Origin: Pseudomonas aestuarii | Lineage (GTDB): Bacteria; Pseudomonadota; Gammaproteobacteria; Pseudomonadales; Pseudomonadaceae | Direction: 5' to 3' | NCBI RefSeq assembly: GCF_027988105.1 | Contig: NZ_JAQJZJ010000006.1 | Coordinates: forward strand, 1 to 64,000 | DNA: 64,000 bases | In this document: piece by piece, positions 10,082 through 17,781 of the stretch | Position numbering within the stretch: position 1 is the stretch's first letter | How the letters are laid out: the number at the start of each line of letters is the position of its first letter | Made by a program: the position numbers and the translations under genes | The notes under the pieces: generated by a model | Seen by the model: the letters and a program-made list of their open reading frames with translations, nothing else | The model's database searches: none | Told to the model about the DNA's origin: nothing

Positions 10082-11095
10082 TCACTGAGCCTGGGCGGCC
10101 AGGGCCGGGCGGGTATCGAGGTTGAGCAGCAGGCCGCGGCCGCCGGCCACGGTCAGGCGATGGTCGTCGCCGCTGCTGGCGGCACGCAGGTAAACCGGCG
10201 CATTCGGCGTCGGCACTGTCTGCCAGCGTTCGCCGCTCAGGTGCAGCACGCTGCTGTGGTCGCCAATGGCGAACAGGCCGTCGCGGTTGGCGCTGAAGTT
10301 GAAGATCGGCGCGGTGGATGGAGTGTCCTGGCGCTGCCAACTCTGGCCGCCGTCGACGGTGTGGTAGATGAAGCCGTTGAGGCCGCCCACCCAGCCTTCA
10401 TCGAGGCTGACGAAGTGACTGGTGTGCGGGTAGAACTCGTCCGGCAGATTGCCGCTGGCTTGCCAGCTCTGGCCGGCGTCCGTGCTGTTGAAGACCAGGC
10501 CGAACTCACCCGTGACTACCGCCTGATCGGCATCGAGAAACTGCAGGGTGGTGAGCATGGCGTCTTCGTCCAGGCTGGTTGTGTCCCAGCTGGCGCCCTG
10601 GTCCTGGCTGCCGAGCAGGGTGGTCAGACCGCCTGCCGCCCACCAGGCACCGCCGGGTGCGCAGGTCGCGGTGAGCATCTGCTCCTCGGTCGGCAGCGCA
10701 TGGACATTCCAGCTCTGGCCCTGATCGGCGCTGTGCCACAGCCGGTTGTCAAAACCAAGGGCGATGAAGCTGCCGTCCGGGCAGGCATCCACATCGATCA
10801 GGCCGGGTTTCCCTGGCAGTTGCTGGCGCTGCCAGGTCAGGCCCTGATCCGGGCTGACCAGGACCACGCCATCGTTGCCGACCAGCACGCTGACGGCCTC
10901 GTTGCTGGCCAACGCCTGGTAATGGTCGGTGCGCAGGCTGGCGTGGCTGGTTTCCTGAGAGACTGCCGCCAGATTCAGTTCGGCCTCGCAGCCTGCCAGC
11001 AGCATGGGCAGCAGGATGAGAGCGAACGGGAAGCGAGGTAGACGGGTGGCAATAGCGTAGGGCAGGCCGTTACGCGGCTTTAGAGTGAAGCTCAT
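10082..11095 (-). CDS. YCF48/BNR-repeat lipoprotein
   Basis: The 337-residue product begins with an unusually long n-region and then a lipobox (LPMLLAGC, Cys near residue 35), so it should be a lipoprotein. The body has repeated motifs of the type S.D.G.SW (DQGLTWQRQ, DQGQSWNVH, DQGASWDTT, DAGQSWQAS, DGGQSWQRQ), the signature of a YCF48/BNR seven-bladed propeller. Photosystem II assembly factor HCF136 has the same fold, but here the protein sits first in an operon with an RND transporter, DUF1302 and DUF1329. I infer a scaffold or sensor part of that envelope complex. It is the first gene after the -24/-12 promoter at 11147-11162. Confidence 0.85.
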   Translation of the reverse strand: MSFTLKPRNGLPYAIATRLPRFPFALILLPMLLAGCEAELNLAAVSQETSHASLRTDHYQALASNEAVSVLVGNDGVVLVSPDQGLTWQRQQLPGKPGLIDVDACPDGSFIALGFDNRLWHSADQGQSWNVHALPTEEQMLTATCAPGGAWWAAGGLTTLLGSQDQGASWDTTSLDEDAMLTTLQFLDADQAVVTGEFGLVFNSTDAGQSWQASGNLPDEFYPHTSHFVSLDEGWVGGLNGFIYHTVDGGQSWQRQDTPSTAPIFNFSANRDGLFAIGDHSSVLHLSGERWQTVPTPNAPVYLRAASSGDDHRLTVAGGRGLLLNLDTRPALAAQAQ

Positions 11096-11146
11096 TACAG
11101 GTCACCACTTCGATTGTTGTTGTCTTGCAGCGGTTGGTAACCCTAG

Positions 11147-11162
11147 AGCAACGCCTGTGCCA
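11147..11162 (-). promoter_or_regulatory. Sigma-54 (-24/-12) promoter for the YCF48-RND-DUF1302-DUF1329 operon
   Basis: On the minus strand the site reads TGGCACAGGCGTTGCT, a full match to TGGCAC-N5-TTGC with 10 bases between the GG and GC pairs. It is 14/16 identical to the dmp operon promoter at 14157-14172 (TGGCACAGCCGTTGCG). It lies 52 bases before the ATG at 11095, which gives a leader of about 40 bases. Two DmpR-like sites stand upstream at 11262-11306. Confidence 0.8.
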
Positions 11163-11261
11163 GTCTTCTTGGATGTTATGTAAGTTATTGAGCTGTATTG
11201 ATTTATGTGTTTGTTAAGGGCTTTTTGACGAGTCATTCGAGCGGTAGGGGAGGACTTGTCG

Positions 11262-11306
11262 TTGAGCAAATAATCAAATCGTCCGGGTCTTTGTCCATTT
11301 GGTGAA
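11262..11306 (-). promoter_or_regulatory. Pair of DmpR/XylR-like upstream activating sites
   Basis: The first site, 11262-11277, reads TTGAGCAAATAATCAA and matches the XylR/DmpR consensus TTGANCAATTGATCAA at 14 of 16 positions. It also matches the proximal dmp site at 14 of 16. The second, 11291-11306 (TTGTCCATTTGGTGAA), matches at 12 of 16. The centres are 29 bp apart and fall at about -133 and -162 from the predicted start, the spacing known for XylR at Pu. The stretch between here and the promoter (11170-11225) is AT-rich and contains AATCAA on the minus strand, half of an IHF consensus. The rest of 11307-11534 holds only a weak -24/-12-like site. Confidence 0.65.
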
Positions 11307-11455
11307 ACCGTCTCGAGGCACCCGTCTGCTTGCCATTGGCCGAGCCAGGGGGTGCCCGCTCCTTGGGCGTTTTTTCAGTATTTTCTCGCTGGCGCCTCGG
11401 CATCGTGCAGATGCCGGCCGGCCGCAGCCTGTCTAGCTCGGCGACATGCCGCAGC

Positions 11456-11470
11456 TGGCGCGGTTGATGC
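11456..11470 (+). promoter_or_regulatory. Weak -24/-12-like sequence before the LRAT-like gene
   Basis: TGGCGCGGTTGATGC keeps the GG and GC pairs 10 bases apart but misses the sigma-54 consensus at two positions (A of TGGCAC, first T of TTGC). It is 64 bases before the ATG at 11535 and on the far side of the UAS pair from the strong promoter. It could make the UAS pair serve two divergent genes, but a match of this quality also occurs by chance. Confidence 0.25.
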
Positions 11471-11534
11471 ATCGAGCCTGGTAACGCAACTGAAGCCCTT
11501 GGCTGGCCAAGGGCTGCGCAGGTTGGAGCCGGCC

Positions 11535-12071
11535 ATGAGCAGAACCCACCCGATTTTCCTGACAAGCGCGATGCAAGGGGCACGACAGGTGCTCTGGGAT
11601 ATCGACGCAGACGTCGAGCCGCCACTGGGCGCACACCTGGTCACGCCGCGCCATGGCTATTGCCATCACGGCATCTATGTCGGCAACGGTCGGGTGGTGC
11701 ATTACGCGGGGTTGTGCGAATCGCTGCAGGCAGGGCCGGTGGAAGAGGTATTGCTGGAGCAGTTCGCGGCGAACCGGCCGGTGTGGATCGAGTATCGGCC
11801 CTTGCCTGGTTTCGCGGCCGGACAGGTGGTGGCCAGAGCCCGCTCGCGGCTAGGCGAGCACCGCTATCGGTTGCTGACCAACAACTGCGAGCATTTCTGC
11901 ACCTGGTGTCGCTACGGCTGCCCGCGCAGCGACCAAGTGCGCGGCCTGCTGGCTCGTCCCTTGGTGGCGCTGGGCCTGGTCTGGCGCCTGTTGCCCAGGC
12001 TGCTGGTGCGAGCTAACCCGCAGTTGCTGCGAACCTGTCAGGCCTCGATACCGATCTTCTTCAGCCGGTAA
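11535..12071 (+). CDS. LRAT-fold (NlpC/P60-related) acyltransferase-like protein
   Basis: The ATG at 11535 follows GGTTGGAG, while the longer open frame upstream looks non-coding. The 178-residue protein has the circularly permuted papain-like signature of the lecithin:retinol acyltransferase group: [19 protein letters not shown] with catalytic-type histidines near residue 45, VVHYAG after it, and [12 protein letters not shown] with the nucleophile Cys near 118. Bacterial LRAT-like proteins are small cysteine hydrolases or acyltransferases acting on lipids or amides; the substrate cannot be read here. A hydrophobic tail ([20 protein letters not shown]) suggests membrane contact. Its last 34 bases overlap the 3' end of dmpR on the opposite strand. 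Confidence 0.75.
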   Translation: MSRTHPIFLTSAMQGARQVLWDIDADVEPPLGAHLVTPRHGYCHHGIYVGNGRVVHYAGLCESLQAGPVEEVLLEQFAANRPVWIEYRPLPGFAAGQVVARARSRLGEHRYRLLTNNCEHFCTWCRYGCPRSDQVRGLLARPLVALGLVWRLLPRLLVRANPQLLRTCQASIPIFFSR

Positions 12072-13723
12072 GCCAGGGCTGGGCGGGTCAGGCCGAGGAT
12101 GCGCGCCGCGCCGGAGACATTGTTGCCTGCGCGCTGCATGGCTTCGCGCATCAACTGTTCTTCGATGGCGTCCAGGCTCAGGCCCGAGCCCAGCACCTGC
12201 TCGATCCAGTTCTGCTCGGCAGCCGGCTCTAGCAGGGTGCCTTCATTGGAGAGCCGGCTTTCCAGCAACTCTTCCAGCTGCAACTGCGGGAACAGGGCCT
12301 CAAGGCTGATGCTCTCGTTGCTCTCGGTGAGGATGATGCCGCGCTCGATGACGTTCTCCAGTTCGCGGATATTGCCCGGCCACGGGTAGTGCATGCAGGC
12401 CTCCATGGCCAGGTCGGAAAGGCCCAGGGTCTTCTTGTTGTATTCGCTGTGGAAGCGCTTGAGGAAATGCTCGGCCAGCAGCGGGATATCTTCCTGGCGT
12501 TCGCGCAGGGGCGGGATGCTCACCGGGAACACGTTGAGCCGGTAGTACAGGTCGGCGCGGAATTTGCCCGTCTTGACCGCCTCGCTGAGGCTTTCGTTGG
12601 TGGCGGCGATCACCCGTGCGTCGACCTTGCGCGTGCGGTTGTCGCCGACCCGTTCCAGCTCACCTTCCTGCAACACGCGCAGCAGGGTGGCCTGGGCGCG
12701 CGGGCTCAGTTCGACCACTTCGTCGAGAAAGATGGTGCCCTGGTTGGCCCGCTCGAAACGGCCCATGCGCGACTGCAGCGCGCCGGTGAAGGCACCCTTT
12801 TCCACGCCGAACAGCTCAGCCTCGATCAGGTCTGGTGGAATGGCGGCGCAGTTGACCGCGACGAACGGCTGTTCGGCGCGGGCGCTGCGCAGGTGCACGC
12901 TGCGCGCAATCACCTCCTTGCCCACACCACTTTCGCCGAGTAACAGCACCGAGACCTTGCCCTGGGCTGCCTTGTCGATCATCTGGCAGACCTTGGTGTA
13001 GGCCAGGGACTGGCCGATGCCATAGTACTGGCCTTCCTGGCGCTGCAGGCTGGTGCGCAGGGAGGCCAGTTGCGACTGCAGCTCGTAGAGTTCCTCGATG
13101 ATCGGGTCGTTCTTGAAATACTGCTTGAACGCCTCGGCGTCGTCCCATTCCTCGGCCAGCTTGCCGACGATCCGGCACTTGTCGTCGCCGCGGCCGCGGC
13201 AGGTGATCTCCTTGAAGATCACCTCGCGGCCCATGAACGAGGAGGAGTAGCTGCAGGCGTAGCCAAGCAGGGTCCAGCACACCGGATCGTCCATCGGACC
13301 CAGCTCGCTCTGGCATATCTCCACCTCGAAGGAGTCGATCCACTCCACCTCGACGTAGAAGCGCCCGGCCTCGATGTCGATATCCACCTCAGTGGGGATC
13401 GCCTTGACCAGGCCCTTGAGCGAGTGCAGCTGCGGACCGGCGAGGAAGATATCCAGCTCGCTGCAATGCGGGCGTAGCTTGCGCGCCAGTTCGGCGTCGC
13501 GCAGGCCGGACGTATAACCCAAACGCAGGAAGAAGCCCTTGGCCCGCTCTATGCCGAGAATGCTCACCAGCTCGCGGCGAAAACTGCCCATGGCGGAAAC
13601 CTGCATCAGCAACATGCGCTGTTCGCCGAACCAGATCTTGCCTTCCATGCTTTGAAAACGGATCTGTTTGCTCAGATCCTGAAAGTCCGAATGTTGCAGT
13701 TGCGGCTTGTAGCTGATTGCCAT
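12038..13723 (-). CDS. dmpR: DmpR, phenol-responsive sigma-54 activator
   Basis: The 561-residue protein (CF600 DmpR: 563) starts at the [17 protein letters not shown]. Domains in order are an effector-binding XylR_N domain (about 15-160) overlapping a V4R metal site with Cys residues ([26 protein letters not shown]), a B linker (about 210-230), an AAA+ sigma-54 interaction domain with Walker A GESGVGKE, the sigma-54-contacting loop GAFTGA and Walker B GTIFLDEV, and a Fis-type helix-turn-helix ([21 protein letters not shown]). Phenols bind the A domain directly and relieve repression of the ATPase. It is divergent from the dmp operon, whose promoter it should activate, and probably also drives the operon with the promoter at 11147-11162. 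Confidence 0.95.
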   Translation of the reverse strand: MAISYKPQLQHSDFQDLSKQIRFQSMEGKIWFGEQRMLLMQVSAMGSFRRELVSILGIERAKGFFLRLGYTSGLRDAELARKLRPHCSELDIFLAGPQLHSLKGLVKAIPTEVDIDIEAGRFYVEVEWIDSFEVEICQSELGPMDDPVCWTLLGYACSYSSSFMGREVIFKEITCRGRGDDKCRIVGKLAEEWDDAEAFKQYFKNDPIIEELYELQSQLASLRTSLQRQEGQYYGIGQSLAYTKVCQMIDKAAQGKVSVLLLGESGVGKEVIARSVHLRSARAEQPFVAVNCAAIPPDLIEAELFGVEKGAFTGALQSRMGRFERANQGTIFLDEVVELSPRAQATLLRVLQEGELERVGDNRTRKVDARVIAATNESLSEAVKTGKFRADLYYRLNVFPVSIPPLRERQEDIPLLAEHFLKRFHSEYNKKTLGLSDLAMEACMHYPWPGNIRELENVIERGIILTESNESISLEALFPQLQLEELLESRLSNEGTLLEPAAEQNWIEQVLGSGLSLDAIEEQLMREAMQRAGNNVSGAARILGLTRPALAYRLKKIGIEA

Positions 13724-14000
13724 GGCAAATAGGACCCCTGCTTGTTTTTGTAAGGGGAACCACCTCAGGCCGGTTTCCTTGCAGCCCGTGACAATGGCTG
13801 AAGTTACCCGCTGGTTACCTGTTTTTACCTGCATTTTCCGTCAATGGAAGGGCCTGGGGTGGTTGGCGGCCGAGGTCTTGGGGCAACGCCTCGTGGTTCG
13901 ACTCGGCAGTCACCATATCCAGATCCTTGCGCGGGGGGAAGTCAACCAATTGATGAAATTGGCGCCGCCAGCTCCTCTCACACACCCCCCATCCAGGCGG

Positions 14001-14047
14001 CTGAGCATTTGCTCAAGCTGGCCTGTGGCATTTGATCAAATCATCAA
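14001..14047 (+). promoter_or_regulatory. DmpR upstream activating sites of the dmp operon
   Basis: The proximal site, 14032-14047, reads TTGATCAAATCATCAA (14/16 to the XylR/DmpR consensus). The distal site, 14001-14016, reads CTGAGCATTTGCTCAA (13/16). Their centres are 31 bp apart, and the proximal centre is 119 bp from the GG of the -24 element. The match to known Po architecture is close. A third dyad at 13945-13962 (CCAATTGATGAAATTGG) may be an extra site or part of the dmpR promoter. Confidence 0.8.
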
Positions 14048-14125
14048 AAATCCCTCCGGTCAGCTTGGCCATCTTGCGCTGCGTGGCGCATCTCATGCCG
14101 TCTTAAAACTTTATATATCTATATA

Positions 14126-14138
14126 AATCAAATGCTTA
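14126..14138 (+). promoter_or_regulatory. IHF-binding site between UAS and promoter
   Basis: AATCAAATGCTTA is a perfect match to WATCAANNNNTTR, inside a strongly AT-rich block (14105-14149). It lies between the DmpR sites and the -24/-12 promoter, where IHF bends DNA in the Po and Pu promoters to bring activator and polymerase together. Confidence 0.75.
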
Positions 14139-14156
14139 AAAGTTTTTTTCGGGCAT

Positions 14157-14172
14157 TGGCACAGCCGTTGCG
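14157..14172 (+). promoter_or_regulatory. Po, sigma-54 promoter of the dmp operon
   Basis: TGGCACAGCCGTTGCG gives the -24 GG (14158-14159) and the -12 GC (14170-14171) with exactly 10 bases between. Transcription should start near 14183, about 29 bases before dmpK. Confidence 0.92.
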
Positions 14173-14211
14173 TTAGGCCTGTCACCCGCCACCAAGGGAG
14201 ATGGCCCGAAC

Positions 14212-14481
14212 ATGAACACGCTTGAACCCCGTTTTGAAGACCTGCCGCGCTACATCCGGGTACGCAGCGAGCCAGATGCCCGCTTCGTCGAGTTCGATTT
14301 CGCCATCGGTTACCCGGACCTGTTCGTCGAGTTGGTGCTGCCGCACGCCGCGTTCATCCAGTTCTGCCAGCACAACCGCGTGCTGGTGATGGACCAGGCA
14401 ATGGCCCAGGCGGTCGACGACGACATGGTCAAGTGGCGCTTCGGTGAAGCCGGCAGCCGCATGCCGGGTAAACACGACTAA
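14212..14481 (+). CDS. dmpK: Phenol hydroxylase assembly subunit P0
   Basis: The 89-residue product is the small DmpK/P0 protein. It is not needed in the active enzyme but is thought to help load iron into the P1-P3-P4 oxygenase. It is the first gene after the sigma-54 promoter, with AGGGAGA before its ATG. Typical features are the YIRVRSEPDARFVEFDFAIG core and a C-terminal VKWRFGEAGSRMPGKHD tail. The length and position match the archetype (about 92 residues). Confidence 0.92.
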   Translation: MNTLEPRFEDLPRYIRVRSEPDARFVEFDFAIGYPDLFVELVLPHAAFIQFCQHNRVLVMDQAMAQAVDDDMVKWRFGEAGSRMPGKHD

Positions 14482-14528
14482 GGGTTTGCCCACGGCAGCC
14501 ACACACAACAACAACAGGTACGGTCGAG

Positions 14529-15518
14529 ATGAGCATAGAAATCAAGACGAACACGGTGGCGCCGATCCGCCAGACCTTCAGCCATATCCGCAGACGTTTC
14601 GGCGACAAGCCGGCCAGCCGCTATCAGGAGGCCAGCTACGACGTCGCCGCCACGATCAACTTCCATTACCGCCCGCAGTGGCAGCCGGACAAGCTGCTCA
14701 ACGATGTCACCCGTACCTGCCTGGTGATGCGCGACTGGTATGCGGTCAGCGATCCGCGCCAGTACTACTACGGCACCTATGTGCAGACCCGGGCACGCAT
14801 GCAGGAAACCACCGAGCACGAGTACGCCTTCTGCGAGAAGCGCGATCTGCTGGGACGCCTGAGTGACGAGCAGCGGGCGCGCATCCTCCGTGCGCTGGTG
14901 CCGCTGCGTCACGCCGAGCTGGGTGCCAACACCAATAACAGCGGCATCGCCGCCGATGGCTGCGCCACCACCGTGGTGCAGATGCACATCTACACCGCCA
15001 TGGATCGTTTGGGCATTGCCCAGTACCTGTCGCGCATCGGTCTGTTGCTCGACGGCGGCGGTACCGCGGCGCTCGAGCAGGGCAAGCGGCTGTGGCTGGA
15101 CGACCCGGTCTGGCAGGGCCTGCGCCGTTACGTCGAGGACAGCTTCGTGGTCAAGGACTGGTTCGAGCTGACGCTGGCGCAGAACCTGGTCAGCGATGGC
15201 CTGCTGTTCCCGCTGATGTACCAGAAGTTCGACGAGACCCTGAGTGCCGAAGGCGCCGGCGACGTCGGCATGCTCACCGAGTTCATGCGCCAGTGGTACG
15301 CCGAGAGCAGCCGCTGGGTCGATGCCATGGTCAAGACCGTGGCCGCCGAGAGCGAGAGCAATCGCCTGCAGATCGAAGCCTGGGTCGAGTACTGGCTGGC
15401 CCGTGCCCTCGAAGCGCAGGCACCGCTGGCCGAAATCAGCGCTGGCGGTGCGGCATTCGCCAGCGTGCATCAGGACTTCCTCGCCCGGCTGAACAAGCTC
15501 GGCCTGAACATTCAATAA
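14529..15518 (+). CDS. dmpL: Phenol hydroxylase P1, beta oxygenase subunit
   Basis: The 329-residue protein is the non-catalytic beta subunit of the (alpha-beta-gamma)2 diiron hydroxylase. It shares the ferritin-like helical fold of DmpN but lacks the two ExxH iron motifs. It supports the dimer interface and the docking surface for DmpM and DmpP. The start MSIEIKTNTVAPIRQTFSHI is preceded by a GGTCGAG ribosome site. It follows dmpK by 47 bases and precedes dmpM by 11. Confidence 0.93.
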   Translation: MSIEIKTNTVAPIRQTFSHIRRRFGDKPASRYQEASYDVAATINFHYRPQWQPDKLLNDVTRTCLVMRDWYAVSDPRQYYYGTYVQTRARMQETTEHEYAFCEKRDLLGRLSDEQRARILRALVPLRHAELGANTNNSGIAADGCATTVVQMHIYTAMDRLGIAQYLSRIGLLLDGGGTAALEQGKRLWLDDPVWQGLRRYVEDSFVVKDWFELTLAQNLVSDGLLFPLMYQKFDETLSAEGAGDVGMLTEFMRQWYAESSRWVDAMVKTVAAESESNRLQIEAWVEYWLARALEAQAPLAEISAGGAAFASVHQDFLARLNKLGLNIQ

Positions 15519-15529
15519 GGATTCAGACC

Positions 15530-15799
15530 ATGTCGCTCGTTTACCTAGTCCTGCAGGACAACGACAACGCCCGCTACCTGGTGGATGGCATCACCCATGA
15601 CAACCCCCATGCGGTGGTCCAGCACCAGCCCGCGATGATCCGTATCGAGGCCGAAGGCCGTCTGGAGATCCGTCGCGACACCATGGAAGAGCGGCTCGGC
15701 CGCGCCTGGGACGTGCAGGAAATGCTGCTGGACGTGATCACCATCGGCGGCAACGTCGACGAGGACGACGATGCCTTCGTTCTCGAGTGGAAAAATTAG
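15530..15799 (+). CDS. dmpM: Phenol hydroxylase P2, effector protein
   Basis: The 89-residue protein is the cofactor-free regulatory component. It binds the oxygenase and couples NADH use to hydroxylation, like MmoB or TmoD. The start MSLVYLVLQDNDNARYLVDG follows AATAAGGATT. A longer open frame begins upstream inside dmpL, but its extra part is a shadow. The product ends in an acidic stretch (DEDDDAFVLEWKN) usual for this component. Confidence 0.93.
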   Translation: MSLVYLVLQDNDNARYLVDGITHDNPHAVVQHQPAMIRIEAEGRLEIRRDTMEERLGRAWDVQEMLLDVITIGGNVDEDDDAFVLEWKN

Positions 15800-15809
15800 G
15801 AGCCAAGCC

Positions 15810-17348
15810 ATGACCGCCAACAAGAAAAAACTCGGCCTGAAAGACAAGTACCGCTACCTGACCCGCGACCTCGACTGGGAACCCAGCTACCAGGACAAGA
15901 AGGACATCTTCCCCCACGAAGATTTCGAAGGTATCAAGATCACCGACTGGGACAAGTGGGAAGACCCCTTCCGCCTGACCATGGATTCCTACTGGAAGTA
16001 CCAGGCCGAGAAGGAGAAGAAGCTCTACGCGATTCTCGACGCCTTCGCCCAGAACAACGGCCAGCAGACCATCTCCGATGCGCGCTATGTCAATGCGCTG
16101 AAATTGTTCCTCGGCGGCATCAGCCCTTGCGAATACCAGGCGTTCCAGGGCTTCGCCCGGGTTGGCCGGCAGTTCAGCGGCGCCGGGGCGCGGGTCGCCT
16201 GCCAGATGCAGGCGATCGACGAGCTGCGCCACGTGCAGACCCAGGTTCACGCGATGAGCCACTACAACAAGCACTTCAACGGCCTGCATGACTTCGCTCA
16301 CATGCACGACCGGGTGTGGTTCCTTTCGGTGCCCAAATCGTTCTTCGATGATGCGCGCACGGCCGGACCGTTCGAGTTCCTCACCGCCATCTCGTTTTCC
16401 TTCGAGTATGTGCTGACCAACCTGCTGTTCGTGCCCTTCATGTCCGGCGCGGCCTATAACGGCGACATGGCCACCGTCACCTTCGGCTTCTCGGCGCAGT
16501 CCGACGAGGCGCGGCACATGACCCTGGGCCTGGAAGTGATCAAGTTCATGCTCGAGCAGCACGAGGACAACGTGCCGATCATCCAGGGCTGGATCGACAA
16601 GTGGTTCTGGCGAGGCAACCGCCTGCTGTCGCTGGTCGGAATGATGATGGACTACATGCTGCCGAACAAAGTGATGTCCTGGGCCGAAGCCTGGGAGGTC
16701 TATTTCGAGGAGGCCGGCGGCGCGTTGTTCAAGGACCTGGAGCGCTACGGCATCCGCCCGCCGAAGTACGTAGAGCAGTGCCCGATAGCCAAGCAGCATG
16801 TCTCCCACCAGGCCTGGGCGACCTTCTATCAGTACAGCCAGGCCACCAACTTCCACACCTGGATGCCTAGCGACGAGGAGATGGACTGGCTGTCGGCCAA
16901 GTACCCGGAAACTTTCGACCAGTACTACCGCGAGCGCTTCACCTTCTGGCGCGAGCAGCAGGAAAAGGGCGAGCGCTTCTACAACAACACCCTGCCGCAG
17001 CTGTGCCAGGTGTGCCAGATCCCGACCATCTTCACTGAGCCGGACGACGCCACCCAGCTCAGCCATCGCAGCCATGTGCATGAGGGCGAGCGTTACCACT
17101 TCTGCTCGGATGGCTGCTGCGACATCTTCAAGAACCAGCCGGAAAAGTATGTCCAGGCCTGGCTGCCGGTGCACCAGATCTACCAGGGCAACTGCGGCGG
17201 TAGCGACGTCGAGTCGGTGGTGCGTGACTACTACAACATCAACATCGGCGAGGACAACTTCGAGTACCTCGGCTCGCCCGAGCACCAGCGCTGGCTGGAG
17301 TGGAAGGGCTTGAATCCGGCTGTCGCCCCGCTGCCCAAGGCGAGTTGA
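15810..17348 (+). CDS. dmpN: Phenol hydroxylase P3, diiron alpha subunit
   Basis: This 512-residue catalytic subunit hydroxylates phenol to catechol with O2. Both carboxylate-bridged diiron motifs are present, AIDELRHVQTQ near residue 140 and SDEARHMTLG near 235. A C-terminal YHS-like cysteine zone (CQVCQIPTIF, HFCSDGCCDIF) near 395-435 is normal for the phenol/toluene monooxygenase alpha subunits. The ATG at 15810 follows AGGAG. The length is close to CF600 DmpN (517). A short hairpin follows the stop codon before dmpO. Confidence 0.95.
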   Translation: MTANKKKLGLKDKYRYLTRDLDWEPSYQDKKDIFPHEDFEGIKITDWDKWEDPFRLTMDSYWKYQAEKEKKLYAILDAFAQNNGQQTISDARYVNALKLFLGGISPCEYQAFQGFARVGRQFSGAGARVACQMQAIDELRHVQTQVHAMSHYNKHFNGLHDFAHMHDRVWFLSVPKSFFDDARTAGPFEFLTAISFSFEYVLTNLLFVPFMSGAAYNGDMATVTFGFSAQSDEARHMTLGLEVIKFMLEQHEDNVPIIQGWIDKWFWRGNRLLSLVGMMMDYMLPNKVMSWAEAWEVYFEEAGGALFKDLERYGIRPPKYVEQCPIAKQHVSHQAWATFYQYSQATNFHTWMPSDEEMDWLSAKYPETFDQYYRERFTFWREQQEKGERFYNNTLPQLCQVCQIPTIFTEPDDATQLSHRSHVHEGERYHFCSDGCCDIFKNQPEKYVQAWLPVHQIYQGNCGGSDVESVVRDYYNINIGEDNFEYLGSPEHQRWLEWKGLNPAVAPLPKAS

Positions 17349-17356
17349 GCCGGGGC

Positions 17357-17375
17357 GGGACGGCAGCGCCGTCCC
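17357..17375 (+). promoter_or_regulatory. Hairpin in the dmpN-dmpO gap
   Basis: Eight-base perfect arms (GGGACGGC and GCCGTCCC) enclose an AGC loop in the only sizeable gap (63 bases) of the hydroxylase genes. No T-tract follows, so termination is unlikely. It may protect the upstream message or tune the P3 to P4 ratio. Confidence 0.6.
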
Positions 17376-17411
17376 GATCCTTCCCATACCAAAAACAAGA
17401 GGAACCTCTTC

Positions 17412-17771
17412 ATGACCGTCAATTCCATCGGGCCTTATGAATTCCCCCCGCTCGACCTCGAAGCGAACTTCCACGGCAATCGCCTGCTGTACGTGGGCTG
17501 GGATCGCCACCTGATGTTCTGCTCGCCGTTTGCCCTGGCGGTAAGCCCGGCCATGGGCTTCAGCGAGTTGTGCGAGCAGGTGCTGCGTGCGGCCATGGCC
17601 GCGCACCCGGACACCGCCAAGGTCGATTTCAGCGCCAGCGTCTGGCTGCTCAACGACGAGCCTTGGACTCCGGATTTCGCCGCCAGCCTGGACGCCAACG
17701 GCCTGCGCCATAAGGACATGCTGCGTCTGCAAACCCCCGGCCTGAACGGCTTGGGCAACTCCGCGAGCTGA
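17412..17771 (+). CDS. dmpO: Phenol hydroxylase P4, gamma oxygenase subunit
   Basis: The 119-residue gamma subunit completes the (alpha-beta-gamma)2 oxygenase core. The sequence MTVNSIGPYEFPPLDLEANFHGNRLLYVGWDRHLMFC is typical of DmpO/PhlE. AAGAGGAAC precedes the ATG. It ends 10 bases before dmpP. No cofactor motif is expected or seen. Confidence 0.92.
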   Translation: MTVNSIGPYEFPPLDLEANFHGNRLLYVGWDRHLMFCSPFALAVSPAMGFSELCEQVLRAAMAAHPDTAKVDFSASVWLLNDEPWTPDFAASLDANGLRHKDMLRLQTPGLNGLGNSAS

Positions 17772-17781
17772 GGTGAGCACC

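Noticed and set aside
7099..10125. A 1008-codon open frame on the plus strand
   Set aside because: It is antisense to the RND transporter, whose membrane topology and motifs are clear. The plus-strand translation is a low-complexity His/Gln/Val/Gly shadow typical of high-GC DNA.
11352..11534. Longer N-terminus for the LRAT-like protein
   Set aside because: The 61 extra residues have no family similarity and no ribosome site, while the ATG at 11535 has GGAG before it.
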